Below, one piece after another: positions 40,699 to 49,736 of a stretch of DNA of 64,000 bases. The position numbers and the translations under genes are program-made. Under the pieces are notes generated by a model that searched no databases, was not told the DNA's origin, and saw only the letters and a program-made list of their open reading frames with translations. Origin of the DNA: JACVRW01 sp963734025 (GTDB lineage: Bacteria; Actinomycetota; Thermoleophilia; Solirubrobacterales; Thermoleophilaceae); contig CAVTFR010000015.1 in assembly GCA_963734025.1 (NCBI GenBank), positions 62,001 to 126,000 of the forward strand, in the 5' to 3' direction. The first letter of the stretch is position 1. Each line of letters begins with the position of its first letter.

Positions 40699-42261
40699 GT
40701 GGATGTGGGAACCTCGGCCATCGAGGCTCCACACTCGATCCCCTTCGAGTCGCCGGTCGAGGCCGCCGAGGAAGAGCGCTGGCGGGGCCTCGGGGTCATC
40801 TGCGTGGCGATGTTCATCAGCGCGATCGACATGACGATCGTGAACGTCGCGCTGCCGGACATATCGGACGACCTCGACGCCGGCATCGGCGAGCTGCAGT
40901 GGGTCCTCGCCGGCTTCCTCGTTGCGCTTGCCGGCCTGCTGCTAGTCGGCAACGGGCTCGCCGACCGCTTCGGGCGGAGGCGGGTGTTCCTGCTGGGGCT
41001 CCTCGGCTTCGCCGCGACGTCGGTGCTGGCCGCTGTCGCCCAGACTGTGGGTGAGCTGATCGCGGCGCGGGTGCTGATGGGGGTGGCGGCGGCCTGCGTG
41101 ATGCCCCCGGCGCTGTCGCTGCTCGCCGTGCTCTTCCCGCCCGAGCTCCGGCCCAAGGCGGCGGGAATCTGGTCCGCCGTCGCCGGGCTCGGCCTGGCCC
41201 TCGGACCAGTCGTCGGCGGTGTGCTCGTCGACGTCGCCGATTGGCGCTGGGTCTTCCTGGTCAACGTCCCCTTTGTGCTGGTTGCCGTGCCGCTCGGGCT
41301 GCGCTGGCTGCCCGAGTCGCGCCGGCCCGGAGTGCCCCCGCTCGACATCCCGGGCGCCGCGCTCTCGACGCTCGCCCTGACCGGCATCGTGTTCGCCCTG
41401 ATCGAGGGCGTGGACGCGGGCTGGACGAGCCCCGCGGTGCTCGCGGCCGCGGCCACGGGCGTCGGCGCCGGCGCTGCGTTCCTTGCCATCGAGCTGCGGC
41501 GGCGCCACCCGCTGTTCGATGTGCGTGTGCTGTCTCGCCGGCGTGTCGCGGCGGGGGCGCTGGTGATCCTCTCGGCATACATCGCGACGCTCGGGATGCT
41601 GTTCCTGCTCCCGCAGTACGTGCAGTACGTACAGGACGGATCGGCATTCGCCTCGGGGCTCGAGGTAGCGCCCTTCGGCGCCGGCCTGGCTGTATTCGCG
41701 GCGCTGAGCGGCGGGCTCGCAGCGCGACACGGGCCACGTGCGGTCATGCTCGCGGGGCTGCTCATCGCGATCGCCGGTTTCGTGCCGCTCCTGCTGCTCT
41801 CCGGCGACAGCTCAGCGGCGCTCGTGCTGCTCGGGACCGGGATCGTCGGCTGCGGCTTTGGCATGACGGTCCCGCCGTCGACGGCCGTGATCATGAACGA
41901 CCTCGGGACGGAGAAGGCCGGCGACGGCGCCGCGGTAAACCAGGTAGCGAGGCAGGTCGGCGGCGCGCTCGGTGTGGCGATCGTGGGGAGCGTGTTCGCC
42001 GCCGTCTACGCCGCCGAGGTCGGCGACGACAGCCGCGCGCCCCCCGCGGCGAAGGAGTCGATCGAGGACGCCACCGAAACGGCGAGCAGCCTGCAGGGCA
42101 GCGCCCGTATCGACCTGCTCGATGACGCGGTCGCAAGCTTCGACGTGGCGGCCCACTGGGGCCTCGCCGTTTGTATTGCCGTTCTGGTCGTCGCGGCGGC
42201 GGGTGCCGCGATCGGGTTGTCAAACGGGCGACTCGATCGTCACCATGCGGTCGAGTCATGA
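40699..42261 (+). CDS. MFS drug-resistance transporter (EmrB/QacA, 14 TMS)
   Basis: A 520-residue DHA2 exporter with about 14 transmembrane helices. Helix 1 carries the family motif AIDMTIVNVALPDI, helix 2-3 the motif LADRFGRRRVFLLGL and helix 5 the antiporter motif GIWSAVAGLGLALGPVVGG. It probably extrudes hydrophobic compounds by proton antiport. GTG 40699 is the likely start (GTG 40705 is possible). It overlaps the following acyltransferase gene (ATGA), which suggests transport of that enzyme's lipid substrate or product, but this is inference. Confidence 0.9.
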   Translation: MDVGTSAIEAPHSIPFESPVEAAEEERWRGLGVICVAMFISAIDMTIVNVALPDISDDLDAGIGELQWVLAGFLVALAGLLLVGNGLADRFGRRRVFLLGLLGFAATSVLAAVAQTVGELIAARVLMGVAAACVMPPALSLLAVLFPPELRPKAAGIWSAVAGLGLALGPVVGGVLVDVADWRWVFLVNVPFVLVAVPLGLRWLPESRRPGVPPLDIPGAALSTLALTGIVFALIEGVDAGWTSPAVLAAAATGVGAGAAFLAIELRRRHPLFDVRVLSRRRVAAGALVILSAYIATLGMLFLLPQYVQYVQDGSAFASGLEVAPFGAGLAVFAALSGGLAARHGPRAVMLAGLLIAIAGFVPLLLLSGDSSAALVLLGTGIVGCGFGMTVPPSTAVIMNDLGTEKAGDGAAVNQVARQVGGALGVAIVGSVFAAVYAAEVGDDSRAPPAAKESIEDATETASSLQGSARIDLLDDAVASFDVAAHWGLAVCIAVLVVAAAGAAIGLSNGRLDRHHAVES

Positions 42262-43547
42262 CTCGCGAGCTCCTCAGCGCCGAGGACGCGCGCATCCTCT
42301 CGCTCGAGTCCGGCACGATTCGCGGACACACCTGCAAGGTGATCGTGATCGGCGGCGAGCGGAACGCGGACCAGCTCCGTGCCCATCTCGAGGAGCGGCT
42401 CGGCGCGCTGCCCCGGCTGATGCAGCGCCTGGATCCAGGCGCGGGGCCTCCCGCCTGGAGCGACGATCCCAGCTTCTCGCTCGAGCGGCAAGTGAACGAC
42501 CGAGGGCCGCTCGACGATGGCGGGTTCCAGCGGCTGGTGGGCACGGTGATGGGGACGCCGCTCGACCGCGACCGCCCGCTGTGGGCGATGGACGTGGTAT
42601 CCCCGCTACCGGAGGGACGCAGCGGCATCGTCTGGCGCATCCATCACGCGGTCGCGGACGGTATGACCGCGATGCGAATGGCGCGCGTACTGCTGCTGGA
42701 GGCGACCGCGGACGAACCGCCCGGACGGCGCCCGGGCCTCCGTCAGCGGCCGGCCGCCCCGCCGGCGGGTGCCGTGGCGGCGCCGGCACGGAAGGCGGCC
42801 GACCTACGCAGGACGCTGCGCCAAGAGCTCGGCGCGCGCGCCCCGCGCTCCCCACTCGACCGGCGCGTCGGCCCACGCCGCGAAGTCGCGTTCGTAGACG
42901 CGCCGCTGGAAGAGCTGCGCCGCATCGGTCACGCCGCCCCGGAGCGCGCGACCGTGAACGACGTGGTTCTGAGCGCGGTGGGCGCCGGGCTGCGCGCCTG
43001 GCTCGGCGAGCTCGGCACGCCGGCCGAGGGGCTGCGCGTGAAGGTGCCGGTCAGCCTGCACCAGCAGGACGAGCCCGACACCGCGAACCGTGACTCGTTC
43101 ATCGTGGTGGACCTACCGCTCGAGCAGAGTGATCCCCTCGAGCGGCTGGTGGCGGTGGCCCGCGAGACGCGCGAGTGCAAGAACCGCCACGACGCCGAGA
43201 CTCTGGACGACTTCTTCCGCGACCTCTCGCACCTGTCCGGCGCGCTCGAGCGCCAGGCCAAACGCTGGGCGATGAGCCCGCGCGTTTTCACGCTCAACGT
43301 CTCGAACGTCCCCGGCCCGCGCGGCCCGCAGCTGGTTCTGGGCGCACCCTTGCTCGAACTGCACACGCTCGCGGAGGTCGCCCACAGGCACGCGCTCCGG
43401 GTCGCGATCGTCTCGGCGGCCGGGCGGATCTCATTCGGCCTGTGCGCGGATCCCGACGCGATCGACCGCCTCGATCTGATCGCGGACGGGATCGGACGCG
43501 AGCTCGATGCGCTGAGCGGCGCGGTTGGGGGCACCCGCGCCGGTTGA
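42258..43547 (+). CDS. Wax ester synthase/diacylglycerol acyltransferase-like protein (WS/DGAT)
   Basis: A 429-residue acyltransferase of the WS/DGAT family. The catalytic motif HHxxxDG is intact in RIHHAVADGMTAMR (near 128-136). The C-terminal domain has NDVVLSAVGAGLRAWL, KVPVSLHQQDE and the family-typical FTLNVSNVPGP. These enzymes use acyl-CoA to esterify diacylglycerol or fatty alcohols. It starts within the stop of the MFS exporter gene. Whether it makes storage lipid or another ester is undecided. No partner gene follows. Confidence 0.88.
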   Translation: MTRELLSAEDARILSLESGTIRGHTCKVIVIGGERNADQLRAHLEERLGALPRLMQRLDPGAGPPAWSDDPSFSLERQVNDRGPLDDGGFQRLVGTVMGTPLDRDRPLWAMDVVSPLPEGRSGIVWRIHHAVADGMTAMRMARVLLLEATADEPPGRRPGLRQRPAAPPAGAVAAPARKAADLRRTLRQELGARAPRSPLDRRVGPRREVAFVDAPLEELRRIGHAAPERATVNDVVLSAVGAGLRAWLGELGTPAEGLRVKVPVSLHQQDEPDTANRDSFIVVDLPLEQSDPLERLVAVARETRECKNRHDAETLDDFFRDLSHLSGALERQAKRWAMSPRVFTLNVSNVPGPRGPQLVLGAPLLELHTLAEVAHRHALRVAIVSAAGRISFGLCADPDAIDRLDLIADGIGRELDALSGAVGGTRAG

Positions 43548-43589
43548 CCAAGGCGCGCGCCCGGCATCAATGGGTTGCCTGGGCCGACG

Positions 43590-44748
43590 CTAGTCCGCCT
43601 TGCGGCAGATGACGAGCGCCTCGATGTAGTCCCAGCGGTAGCGGTCGGGGGCATCCGCGACGCGCTCCTCGAGCTCCCTGAGAAAGTCGGCGAGGAGACC
43701 GGGGGCGCGGTCCTCGCCCTCGCGCGCGAATGCGCGGAGGAGCAGCGGCCGGCCCCAGGCGGTCACGCTCCCCACGTAGCCCCGTGCGAAGACCGCGGGA
43801 TCGTCGTCCCAGTAGGGATTGTCGAGACGGAAGAGCTCGGCGCTCTCGAGCTCGAGGCCGGCGACGCGCCCGCCGCCCGCCTCGAAGGGAGCCCGGATCT
43901 CGTCGAGCGTGCGCATCCACACCGGTACGACGACCGCGGCGGCGGTGGCGTCGGCGATACGGCCCGCGCGGCGCCAGTCGGCGAGCATCCGGTTCATGGT
44001 GCCGATCAGCTCCGCGTAGAGCCCCGCCCTCTCGGGGCCCGAAACGCGAGAGGCCGGGAGCGCAGCGATGAAGCGGCCGCCGGGCGCCAGCTCCAGGGCG
44101 CGCATCTCCAGCAGCTGCTCCCACTGGCGCGCCGCGGCCACGCGCCAGGCTCGCCGTTCGGCCTCGTCCTTGTGATCCGGGTACCCCGGGAAGACCGACC
44201 CGGTCGAAGCCAGCCGGCCCGAGTCGGCGACCCAGTGCATCGCCGTACCGGTGACCGCGACGTGGACGCTTCCCGGTGGCAGGCACGGCGTCAGCTGTAG
44301 GGGGATGCCCGCCATGCTGATCACCGTTGCGGGGATCGGGCTCTGCTCGAGCGCTCGGCGGCAGCCCTCGCCGTGGGCCTCCGGCGATGCGTAGTGCGCC
44401 CCCGAGCCGCCATCGGCGACCCCCGGACCGGCGTTCGCCCGGGGCGGGGATGACGACGGCGCCCGGCCGGTCCGCGGCTCCGCCGAAGACGTGTCGCAGG
44501 TGGTCGGCCGCGACCCTCCAAGCGTTGGTCGGGAGATCGACGAGCGCGTAGACCAGCTGCCGCCCGGCGCGCTCCTCCGCGAGATCGCGGATGAGGCCGT
44601 GGGAGTTGACCCCGTCGGCGGCGCCGAGGTCGACCACACGGAGAACCGGCTCGTCCGCGAACAACCGCGCCGCGGCCAGCACGGCGGGGTGGGTCGCCTC
44701 GAACGCTGCGCGCTGCGAGAGCGCGTGCCGCGCGTAGTCGTCCGCCAT
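43590..44748 (-). pseudogene. SAM-dependent carboxyl methyltransferase (SABATH-like), frameshifted as read
   Basis: The N-terminal part (ATG 44748, MADDYARHALSQ; an alternative start is 44790) has the SAM-binding motif VLRVVDLGAADGVNS and LVDLPTNAWRVAADHL. The C-terminal part continues in another frame with PPGSVHVAVTGTAMHWVAD, ELAPGGRFIAALP and DYIEALVICRKAD. Dropping one G from the GGGGG run on this strand (plus-strand CCCCC near 44428) joins them as APGERRSGVADGG. Similar proteins methylate small carboxylic acids. The upstream frame is open into a sugar-transferase remnant, so the locus itself is disturbed. Confidence 0.6.
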
Positions 44749-44896
44749 GCTCGAGAGCTCGGGTCGATGCCCGCTGTCTGCGGTCATCATGAGGCGAGCT
44801 CTGAGGTGGCCTGGGCCCTGGGCCCGGTGGCGAACATCGCTGTTGCGTCTCCTTTGGTCACGACCGTCAGTCGGCTCGCTCCAGTACCGCCGCCGC

Positions 44897-44998
44897 GTCA
44901 TCACGAGGATCTTCAGGTCGAGGCCGAGTAACCGGTTCTCGATGTAATGGTTGTCCCACTCGACGCGGTCCGCAAGCGATGTCTTGCCGCGCAGGCCC
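44897..44998 (-). pseudogene. C-terminal remnant of a bacterial sugar transferase (WbaP/exopolysaccharide type)
   Basis: The frame encodes LRGKTSLADRVEWDNHYIEN followed by LLGLDLKILVMT, the hallmark C-terminal segment of undecaprenyl-phosphate sugar phosphotransferases. The rest of the enzyme (membrane helix and catalytic core) is absent upstream; the ~200 bp beyond (45000-45222) shows no coding signal. It is a remnant of a lost polysaccharide gene. Confidence 0.6.
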
Positions 44999-45222
44999 TG
45001 CGCGTGCCGCAACGGCCATCGGTCGGCTCAGGCGTGGCCGCCGCGGGGCGCCCGCGTAAGGCGATGCATGGCGACGCCCGCACCCATCAGGAGCACACCG
45101 GGTCGGCGCGGTCAGCGCGCCGCCTTCCTGCAACTTCCCCCCGCCGGGCAATCGCCCCGCGCGCGGCCCTCCGTGAAGCAGTTCACACACGCCTGACCGT
45201 CAACGCCGCACCCGCGCTGGCA

Positions 45223-45672
45223 ATGGTCGATCAATCACTTGTGCAGTCCGGCTTCGACACCGAGCTCCTGCTCGGCCCGCGATACCTCAAGTACCTGCTG
45301 CTGAGCTCTGTCGAGACAGGCAGCCTCGCGCTGCAGATCCCGATCAACGATCCCGGGCTTGACCTCCGGATCCGGCCGCCCGAGGAGTACACGACGTTCA
45401 GGTCCGCGACAGCGGCAAGCAGATTCCGGAGCGCCCGACGACATCCTGCCGGACGTGCGCCGGGTGGTCGACCGCACGCCGAGGCCGATCGTGTTCGACC
45501 ATTCACGTAGAGGGCATCCCAGTGGCGCGACATTCTCCGCATCCTCGGCTACCAGCGCATCCGCCGGTCGGACGAAGGCGGCTTCTCCGACTATTACCGC
45601 GACCGGCCCGACAAGGACCCGAGCGACAATCTGCTCGCGCTGCCGCGGTACGTGCCGGTCGAGGCGGGCTGA
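45223..45672 (+). pseudogene. Degenerate gene with at least three frameshifts, unknown family
   Basis: Coding-like segments occur in successive frames: from ATG 45223 (MVDQSLVQSGFDTELLLGPR onward to PPEEYTTF), then QVRDSGKQIPERP, then DDILPDVRRVVDRTPRPIVF, and finally QWRDILRILGYQRIRRSDEG to PRYVPVEAG with TGA at 45670-45672. An in-frame TAG at 45508-45510 precedes the last block. Three single-base losses would reconnect them. The family was not recognised. Confidence 0.45.
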
Positions 45673-46805
45673 ATCACGCAGCGCGGCAGCCGCGAGGCCC
45701 GGCGCGGCGGGCTCAGCCGGCGCCGATTGCCCGGCGCAGGTCCCCGTACGAGGTCCTCCGCACCCTCGACCCCGCACGACAGCCGCACCAGGTCCGCCGG
45801 CACCGCCGCCGCCGAGTCCTCGACCGACTGGTGCGTCATTGCCTGCGGCACCTCGATCAGCGACTCGACCCCGCCCAGTGATTCCGCCAGGGCGAAGATG
45901 CGCGTCTCGGCCGCGATGCGGGCCGCCTCGGGGTGGCGAAACGAGACCATGCCGCCGAAACCCGGCCAGCGCACGTCATAGACCCCCGGAAGCGAGCGCA
46001 GCAGCTCGGCCACCGCGCGGCCGTTCTCCGTGTGCGCCGCCACGCGAAGGTGCAGCGTGCGCAGACCGCGATGCACGAGAAAGCAGTCGAACGGGCCGGG
46101 CACGGCGCCGATCGAGTTCTGGACGAAGCGCACGCGCCCGTGGAGATCGCCATCGCGCACGACGACCGCTCCGCCGACCACGTCCGAGTGGCCGCCGAGG
46201 TACTTGGTCGCCGAATGCACCACCGCGCCCGCGCCGAGCTCCAGCGGCCGCTGGACGACCGGGGTCGCGAACGTGTTGTCCACGGCGACGAGCGCGTTGC
46301 CCGCGCGTGCGACCACCGCCTCGACATCGACCACGTTCAGCAGGGGATTCGTCGGTGTCTCGACCCAGATCAGCTTCGTCTCGGCCGTGACGAGACGCGA
46401 GAGCGCGTCGAGGTCCGTCTGGTCGACCATGTCGTAGCGCAGTCCGAAGCGCGTTAGCACCTTGTCGAGCAGCCGGTACGTCCCGCCATAGAGATCGGAG
46501 GGCAGCAGCACGTGATCGCCCGCGCCGCAGTGCGCCGTGATCAGCGCATGCGTGGCCGCCATTCCGCTCGCGAAGCACGAGCCGAGCCCGCCCTCGAGCT
46601 CGCCCAGCGCGCGCTCGAGCGCCGCTCGGGTGGGGTTGGCGGAGCGCGCATAGTCGAAGTCCTCGACGAACTCGCCGGGCGCGGGCTGCACGTAGGTGGA
46701 GGTCTGATGGATCGGCGGGATGACGGAGCCGTAGGAGGGGTCCGGCTCGAGGCCGGCGTGGACCACGCGGGTTGCCAGGCTCACGTCGTCGGGGAGCGGG
46801 GTCAC
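45594..46805 (-). CDS. Cystathionine gamma-lyase/gamma-synthase, C-terminal frameshift
   Basis: A PLP enzyme of the Cys/Met family. It begins TRVVHAGLEPDPSYGSVIPP, followed by YARSANPTRAALERALGELE, SGMAATHALI, the PLP-contacting VETPTNPLLNVVD and VDNTFATPV, and the Schiff-base lysine in VHSATKYLGGHSDVVGG. As read, the frame runs to 45594. Dropping one C from CCCC at 45742-45745 restores the normal ending DLRRAIGAG with TGA at 45713-45715 (363 residues). GTG 46805 overlaps the cbs stop. With cystathionine beta-synthase upstream, a gamma-lyase in reverse transsulfuration is likeliest. Confidence 0.85.
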   Translation of the reverse strand: MTPLPDDVSLATRVVHAGLEPDPSYGSVIPPIHQTSTYVQPAPGEFVEDFDYARSANPTRAALERALGELEGGLGSCFASGMAATHALITAHCGAGDHVLLPSDLYGGTYRLLDKVLTRFGLRYDMVDQTDLDALSRLVTAETKLIWVETPTNPLLNVVDVEAVVARAGNALVAVDNTFATPVVQRPLELGAGAVVHSATKYLGGHSDVVGGAVVVRDGDLHGRVRFVQNSIGAVPGPFDCFLVHRGLRTLHLRVAAHTENGRAVAELLRSLPGVYDVRWPGFGGMVSFRHPEAARIAAETRIFALAESLGGVESLIEVPQAMTHQSVEDSAAAVPADLVRLSCGVEGAEDLVRGPAPGNRRRLSPPRRASRLPRCVIQPASTGTYRGSASRLSLGSLSGRSR

Positions 46806-48196
46806 CGGGCCAGCGACTCGAGCAGGTCGGCGCGGGTCAGGATGCCGGCGGCGCGGCCGTCCATGTTCACGAGCAGCGCTTCGCGCGTGTCGGTGAGCAG
46901 CTCGACCGCCTCGCGCACACCGTCCTCGGCGGACACCGCAGGGAAGGGCGACTCGATCACCTCGACTATCTCGGCGCCGAGCAGCGCCGGGTCGTCCATT
47001 GCGTGCCGCAGCAGCCCGCGCTCCGACACCGAGCCGACGATCGACTGGGGGTCGTGCGCCGACACCACGGGCAGCTGCGAGACGCGGTGCTCGTGCAGGA
47101 GCGACACCGCGTCGCGCACCTTGGCGTGCGCGTCGACGGTCAGCAGCGGCGGGACCTCGTCGGACGCGTGCTTGCGGCGCAGCACGTCGCCGACGGTCAG
47201 CTCCTCCTCGCGGCCAAGGAAGCCATACTGGCGCATCCAGCCGTCGTTGAAGATCTTCGACAGGTAGGAGCGTCCGCCATCCGGGAAGATGACGGCGACC
47301 ATCGCCTCGGGATCGTCGATCTCGCGGGCCACCTGATAGGCGGCGTAGAGCGCGAGCCCGCATGAGCCGCCGGCCAGAATGCCCTCCGTCTCGGCCAGCC
47401 GGCGCGTCCAAAGGAACGATTCTCGGTCCGGCACGGTCACGTAGCGGTCGACGACCGACGGGTCGTACGTCTCGGGCCAGAAGTCCTCGCCGACGCCCTC
47501 TACGAGGTAGGGCTTGACGCCCTCCTCGCCACCCGAGTAGATCGATCCGACCGGATCCGCGCCGATGATCTCGACAGCGGGGTTCTGCTCACGGAGGTAG
47601 CGGCCGACGCCGGTGATCGTCCCGCCCGTGCCGACGCCGACGACCAGGTGCGTAATCCGCCCGCCGGACTGCCGCCACAGCTCGGGGCCGGTCGTCCGGT
47701 AGTGGGTCTCGGGGTTGGCCGGGTTGCGGTACTGATTCGGCTGGAACGCCCCGGGGATCTCCTCAGTGAGCCGGTCGGCGACGCGGTAGTACGACTCCGG
47801 CGAGTCGGGCGGCACGTCGGTGGGGGCGACAACGACCTCGGCGCCGTACGCGCGCAGGAGGTCGATCTTCTCCTTCGACATCTTGTCCGGCATCACCGCG
47901 ATCACGCGGTAGCCCTTGAGACAGGCGGCAATCGCGAGCCCGGTCCCGGTGTTGCCGCTCGTCGGCTCGACGATCGTCCCGCCGGGCCGCAGCACGCCGT
48001 CGCGTTCGGCCGCCTCGATCAGGGCGACCGCCACGCGGTCCTTGATCGACCCGCCCGGATTGAGCGACTCGAGCTTGGCAACGAGCTGCGGGCGCAGGTC
48101 CCTGCCGAGCCGCGAGAGCCGGACGAGCGGGGTCCCGCCGATGACTTCGAGGATGGAATCGCTGATGTCCCGGCCGGGGGGTGCGGCGGTCGTCAT
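46802..48196 (-). CDS. cbs: Cystathionine beta-synthase
   Basis: A 464-residue PLP enzyme condensing serine with homocysteine. The Schiff-base lysine is in NPGGSIKDRVA (near 45), the substrate loop is EPTSGNTGTGLAIA and the phosphate-binding loop is VGVGTGGTITGVGRYL. The C-terminal ~130 residues form a CBS-domain pair (from LTVGDVLRRKHA to ILTRADLLESL), usually an adenosyl-ligand sensor. No haem-binding N-terminus is present, as in other bacterial forms. ATG 48196 is preceded by TATCGT on this strand (48203-48208), 6 nt away. The operon continues with the gamma-lyase. Confidence 0.92.
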   Translation of the reverse strand: MTTAAPPGRDISDSILEVIGGTPLVRLSRLGRDLRPQLVAKLESLNPGGSIKDRVAVALIEAAERDGVLRPGGTIVEPTSGNTGTGLAIAACLKGYRVIAVMPDKMSKEKIDLLRAYGAEVVVAPTDVPPDSPESYYRVADRLTEEIPGAFQPNQYRNPANPETHYRTTGPELWRQSGGRITHLVVGVGTGGTITGVGRYLREQNPAVEIIGADPVGSIYSGGEEGVKPYLVEGVGEDFWPETYDPSVVDRYVTVPDRESFLWTRRLAETEGILAGGSCGLALYAAYQVAREIDDPEAMVAVIFPDGGRSYLSKIFNDGWMRQYGFLGREEELTVGDVLRRKHASDEVPPLLTVDAHAKVRDAVSLLHEHRVSQLPVVSAHDPQSIVGSVSERGLLRHAMDDPALLGAEIVEVIESPFPAVSAEDGVREAVELLTDTREALLVNMDGRAAGILTRADLLESLAR

Positions 48197-48208
48197 GGCC
48201 TCACGATA
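48197..48208 (-). promoter_or_regulatory. Leaderless-type promoter of cbs operon
   Basis: On the minus strand TATCGT (48208-48203) is followed after 6 nt by ATG 48196. The divergent gene at 48286 has no clear promoter in the 89-bp interval. Confidence 0.5.
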
Positions 48209-48285
48209 GACCCGGGCTGCCCCTGCACGATTTCTTGAAACCGAGAGTGATCCGATCCTGCGAGTCGCTCGTAGAAGTGGATGGG

Positions 48286-49047
48286 ATGCCGGCCGGGGAC
48301 CCGACAGCGGACGTTCAGCCATGGCTCAGCGCGAGCGTGCAGGAGCCGCTCGCGCGCGCGCTCGGATACATCCGGCCGGGCCTCGATACCGAGCTGGGAC
48401 AGCTGCGCCAGTCGAGAGCGATCGAGCGGGCCTGCAGCGAGCGCGGTATCGAGCTCGCAGACCTTCTTGCCGACGAGACCGCGAACGCCGACACCGCCGG
48501 CCCCGCGCTGCGCCACGCGCTCGAGCGGATCGTTGCCGGGGACGCGTCTGCTCTGGTCGTGGCCCGGCTCGACAGCCTCGCCGGCTCCGCGGCAGGCGTC
48601 GGCACGATGATGGCGTGGTTCTTGCGCAACGAGGCCCGATTCATCGCGGTCGACCTCGAGCTCGACACGGCGACGCCCGGCGGGGCCGTGGCGGCCGGTG
48701 CGCTGCGCGCCGCGGGAGGCCTGGAGCGCCGCATGCTCCAGGAACGAACCCGGCGAGGTCTCGAGGCCGCGCGTCACAGGGGCACGCGGGCGGGGCGGCC
48801 CGCCGTGGCGGACAGGCCGGACCTGCGTGAGCGAATTCGCGCGCTGCGTACCGCGGGCCGGACCCTCCAGGCGATCGCGGACGAGCTCAATGCCGAAAGC
48901 GTGCCGACGCTGCGCGGAGGCGCCGAGTGGCGACCCTCGAGCGTGCACACGGCCGCCGGCTACAGGCGCCCGGACAGGGGGCGAGGCCCGGACGGCCTGC
49001 CCGGAAATACACTCACGACCCGCACGGACGCGCTCGAACCCGGATGA
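48286..49047 (+). CDS. Serine-recombinase-fold protein lacking catalytic residues
   Basis: A 253-residue protein whose overall layout is that of a serine resolvase/invertase. The N-terminal catalytic fold starts LGYIRPGLDTELGQ (near 24), where resolvases have YxRVS; the serine is glycine here. Later VVARLDSLAGSA stands where VAKLDRLSRS carries two active-site arginines, both lost. The long helix (MLQERTRRGLEAARHRG) and the C-terminal helix-turn-helix (TLQAIADELNAESVPTLRGG) are intact. It should bind DNA or partners but not recombine. It is a close paralogue of the C-terminal half of the protein at 51221. The start is ATG 48286 (GTG 48278 possible). Confidence 0.75.
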   Translation: MPAGDPTADVQPWLSASVQEPLARALGYIRPGLDTELGQLRQSRAIERACSERGIELADLLADETANADTAGPALRHALERIVAGDASALVVARLDSLAGSAAGVGTMMAWFLRNEARFIAVDLELDTATPGGAVAAGALRAAGGLERRMLQERTRRGLEAARHRGTRAGRPAVADRPDLRERIRALRTAGRTLQAIADELNAESVPTLRGGAEWRPSSVHTAAGYRRPDRGRGPDGLPGNTLTTRTDALEPG

Positions 49048-49145
49048 GCCGCGATGACGCTGATGTACGCAATGGATCGGTTGCGTATACAGCTTCTGGC
49101 CGAACTTCATCCCGTTTCTCCCCCGAAGTAGGGCACAAAGAGGCC

Positions 49146-49736
49146 ATGTACAGAGCAGACCGGGACCTGTCCCGCACACAGTTCATCGCAGCCGGGGCGG
49201 TTGCGGCAGGGGCGGCCGTCGCGGCCGGGGTCGCGGTCGGCCCGCTCGAGGACACGAGCGCCCAGACCGACGCCGACATCGAGGCGCTGCAGCTCATCCT
49301 CCTGCTCGAGTACACGGAGAACGCTTTCTATGCGGAGGCCCTCGAGCGCGCCGGGCTGAGCGGCGAGATGAAGGACTATGCGGGGGCCGTGCTCGCTCAG
49401 GAGCGCGAGCACCTGGCGTTCCTCAAGCAGGCCCTGGGCGGCCGGGCTGAGAACAGGCCGGGCTTCGAGTTCGGCTCCGGGATCCGCGACCCCGCCGAGT
49501 TCGCCGCGACAGCCGCCGAGCTCGAGGACCTCGCCGTGGGCGCCTACAACGGCCAGGCGACGAACGTGAGCAAGGCGACGCTCGAGGCGGCGGCAAAGGT
49601 GGTCTCGGTCGAGGCGCGCCACGCGGCCTGGATCCGCAGCATCGTGGGGGAGCCGCCCGCCCCGGACGCCACCGACAAGCCGCTGACCGCGGCCGAGGTC
49701 CGTGAGGGCCTCGAGCAGATCGGCCTGCGGGGGTGA
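49146..49736 (+). CDS. Exported ferritin-like domain protein 1
   Basis: A 196-residue protein with a signal/TM N-terminus (QFIAAGAVAAGAAVAAGVAVG) and a ferritin-like four-helix bundle. LLLEYTENAFYAEALERAG, VLAQEREHLAFLKQAL and the last helix VVSVEARHAAWIRSI supply Glu and His residues in the positions of di-iron ligands (E..Y, EREH, EARH). Such exported ferritin-like proteins (PF13668-type) are common in actinobacteria with unknown roles. AAGAGG precedes ATG 49146. The stop overlaps the next gene's GTG, which encodes a second member. Confidence 0.8.
   Translation: MYRADRDLSRTQFIAAGAVAAGAAVAAGVAVGPLEDTSAQTDADIEALQLILLLEYTENAFYAEALERAGLSGEMKDYAGAVLAQEREHLAFLKQALGGRAENRPGFEFGSGIRDPAEFAATAAELEDLAVGAYNGQATNVSKATLEAAAKVVSVEARHAAWIRSIVGEPPAPDATDKPLTAAEVREGLEQIGLRG

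Noticed and set aside
45013..45222. Possible coding sequence between the sugar-transferase stub and the degenerate ORF
   Set aside because: No frame shows protein-like composition or a motif; treated as non-coding scar.
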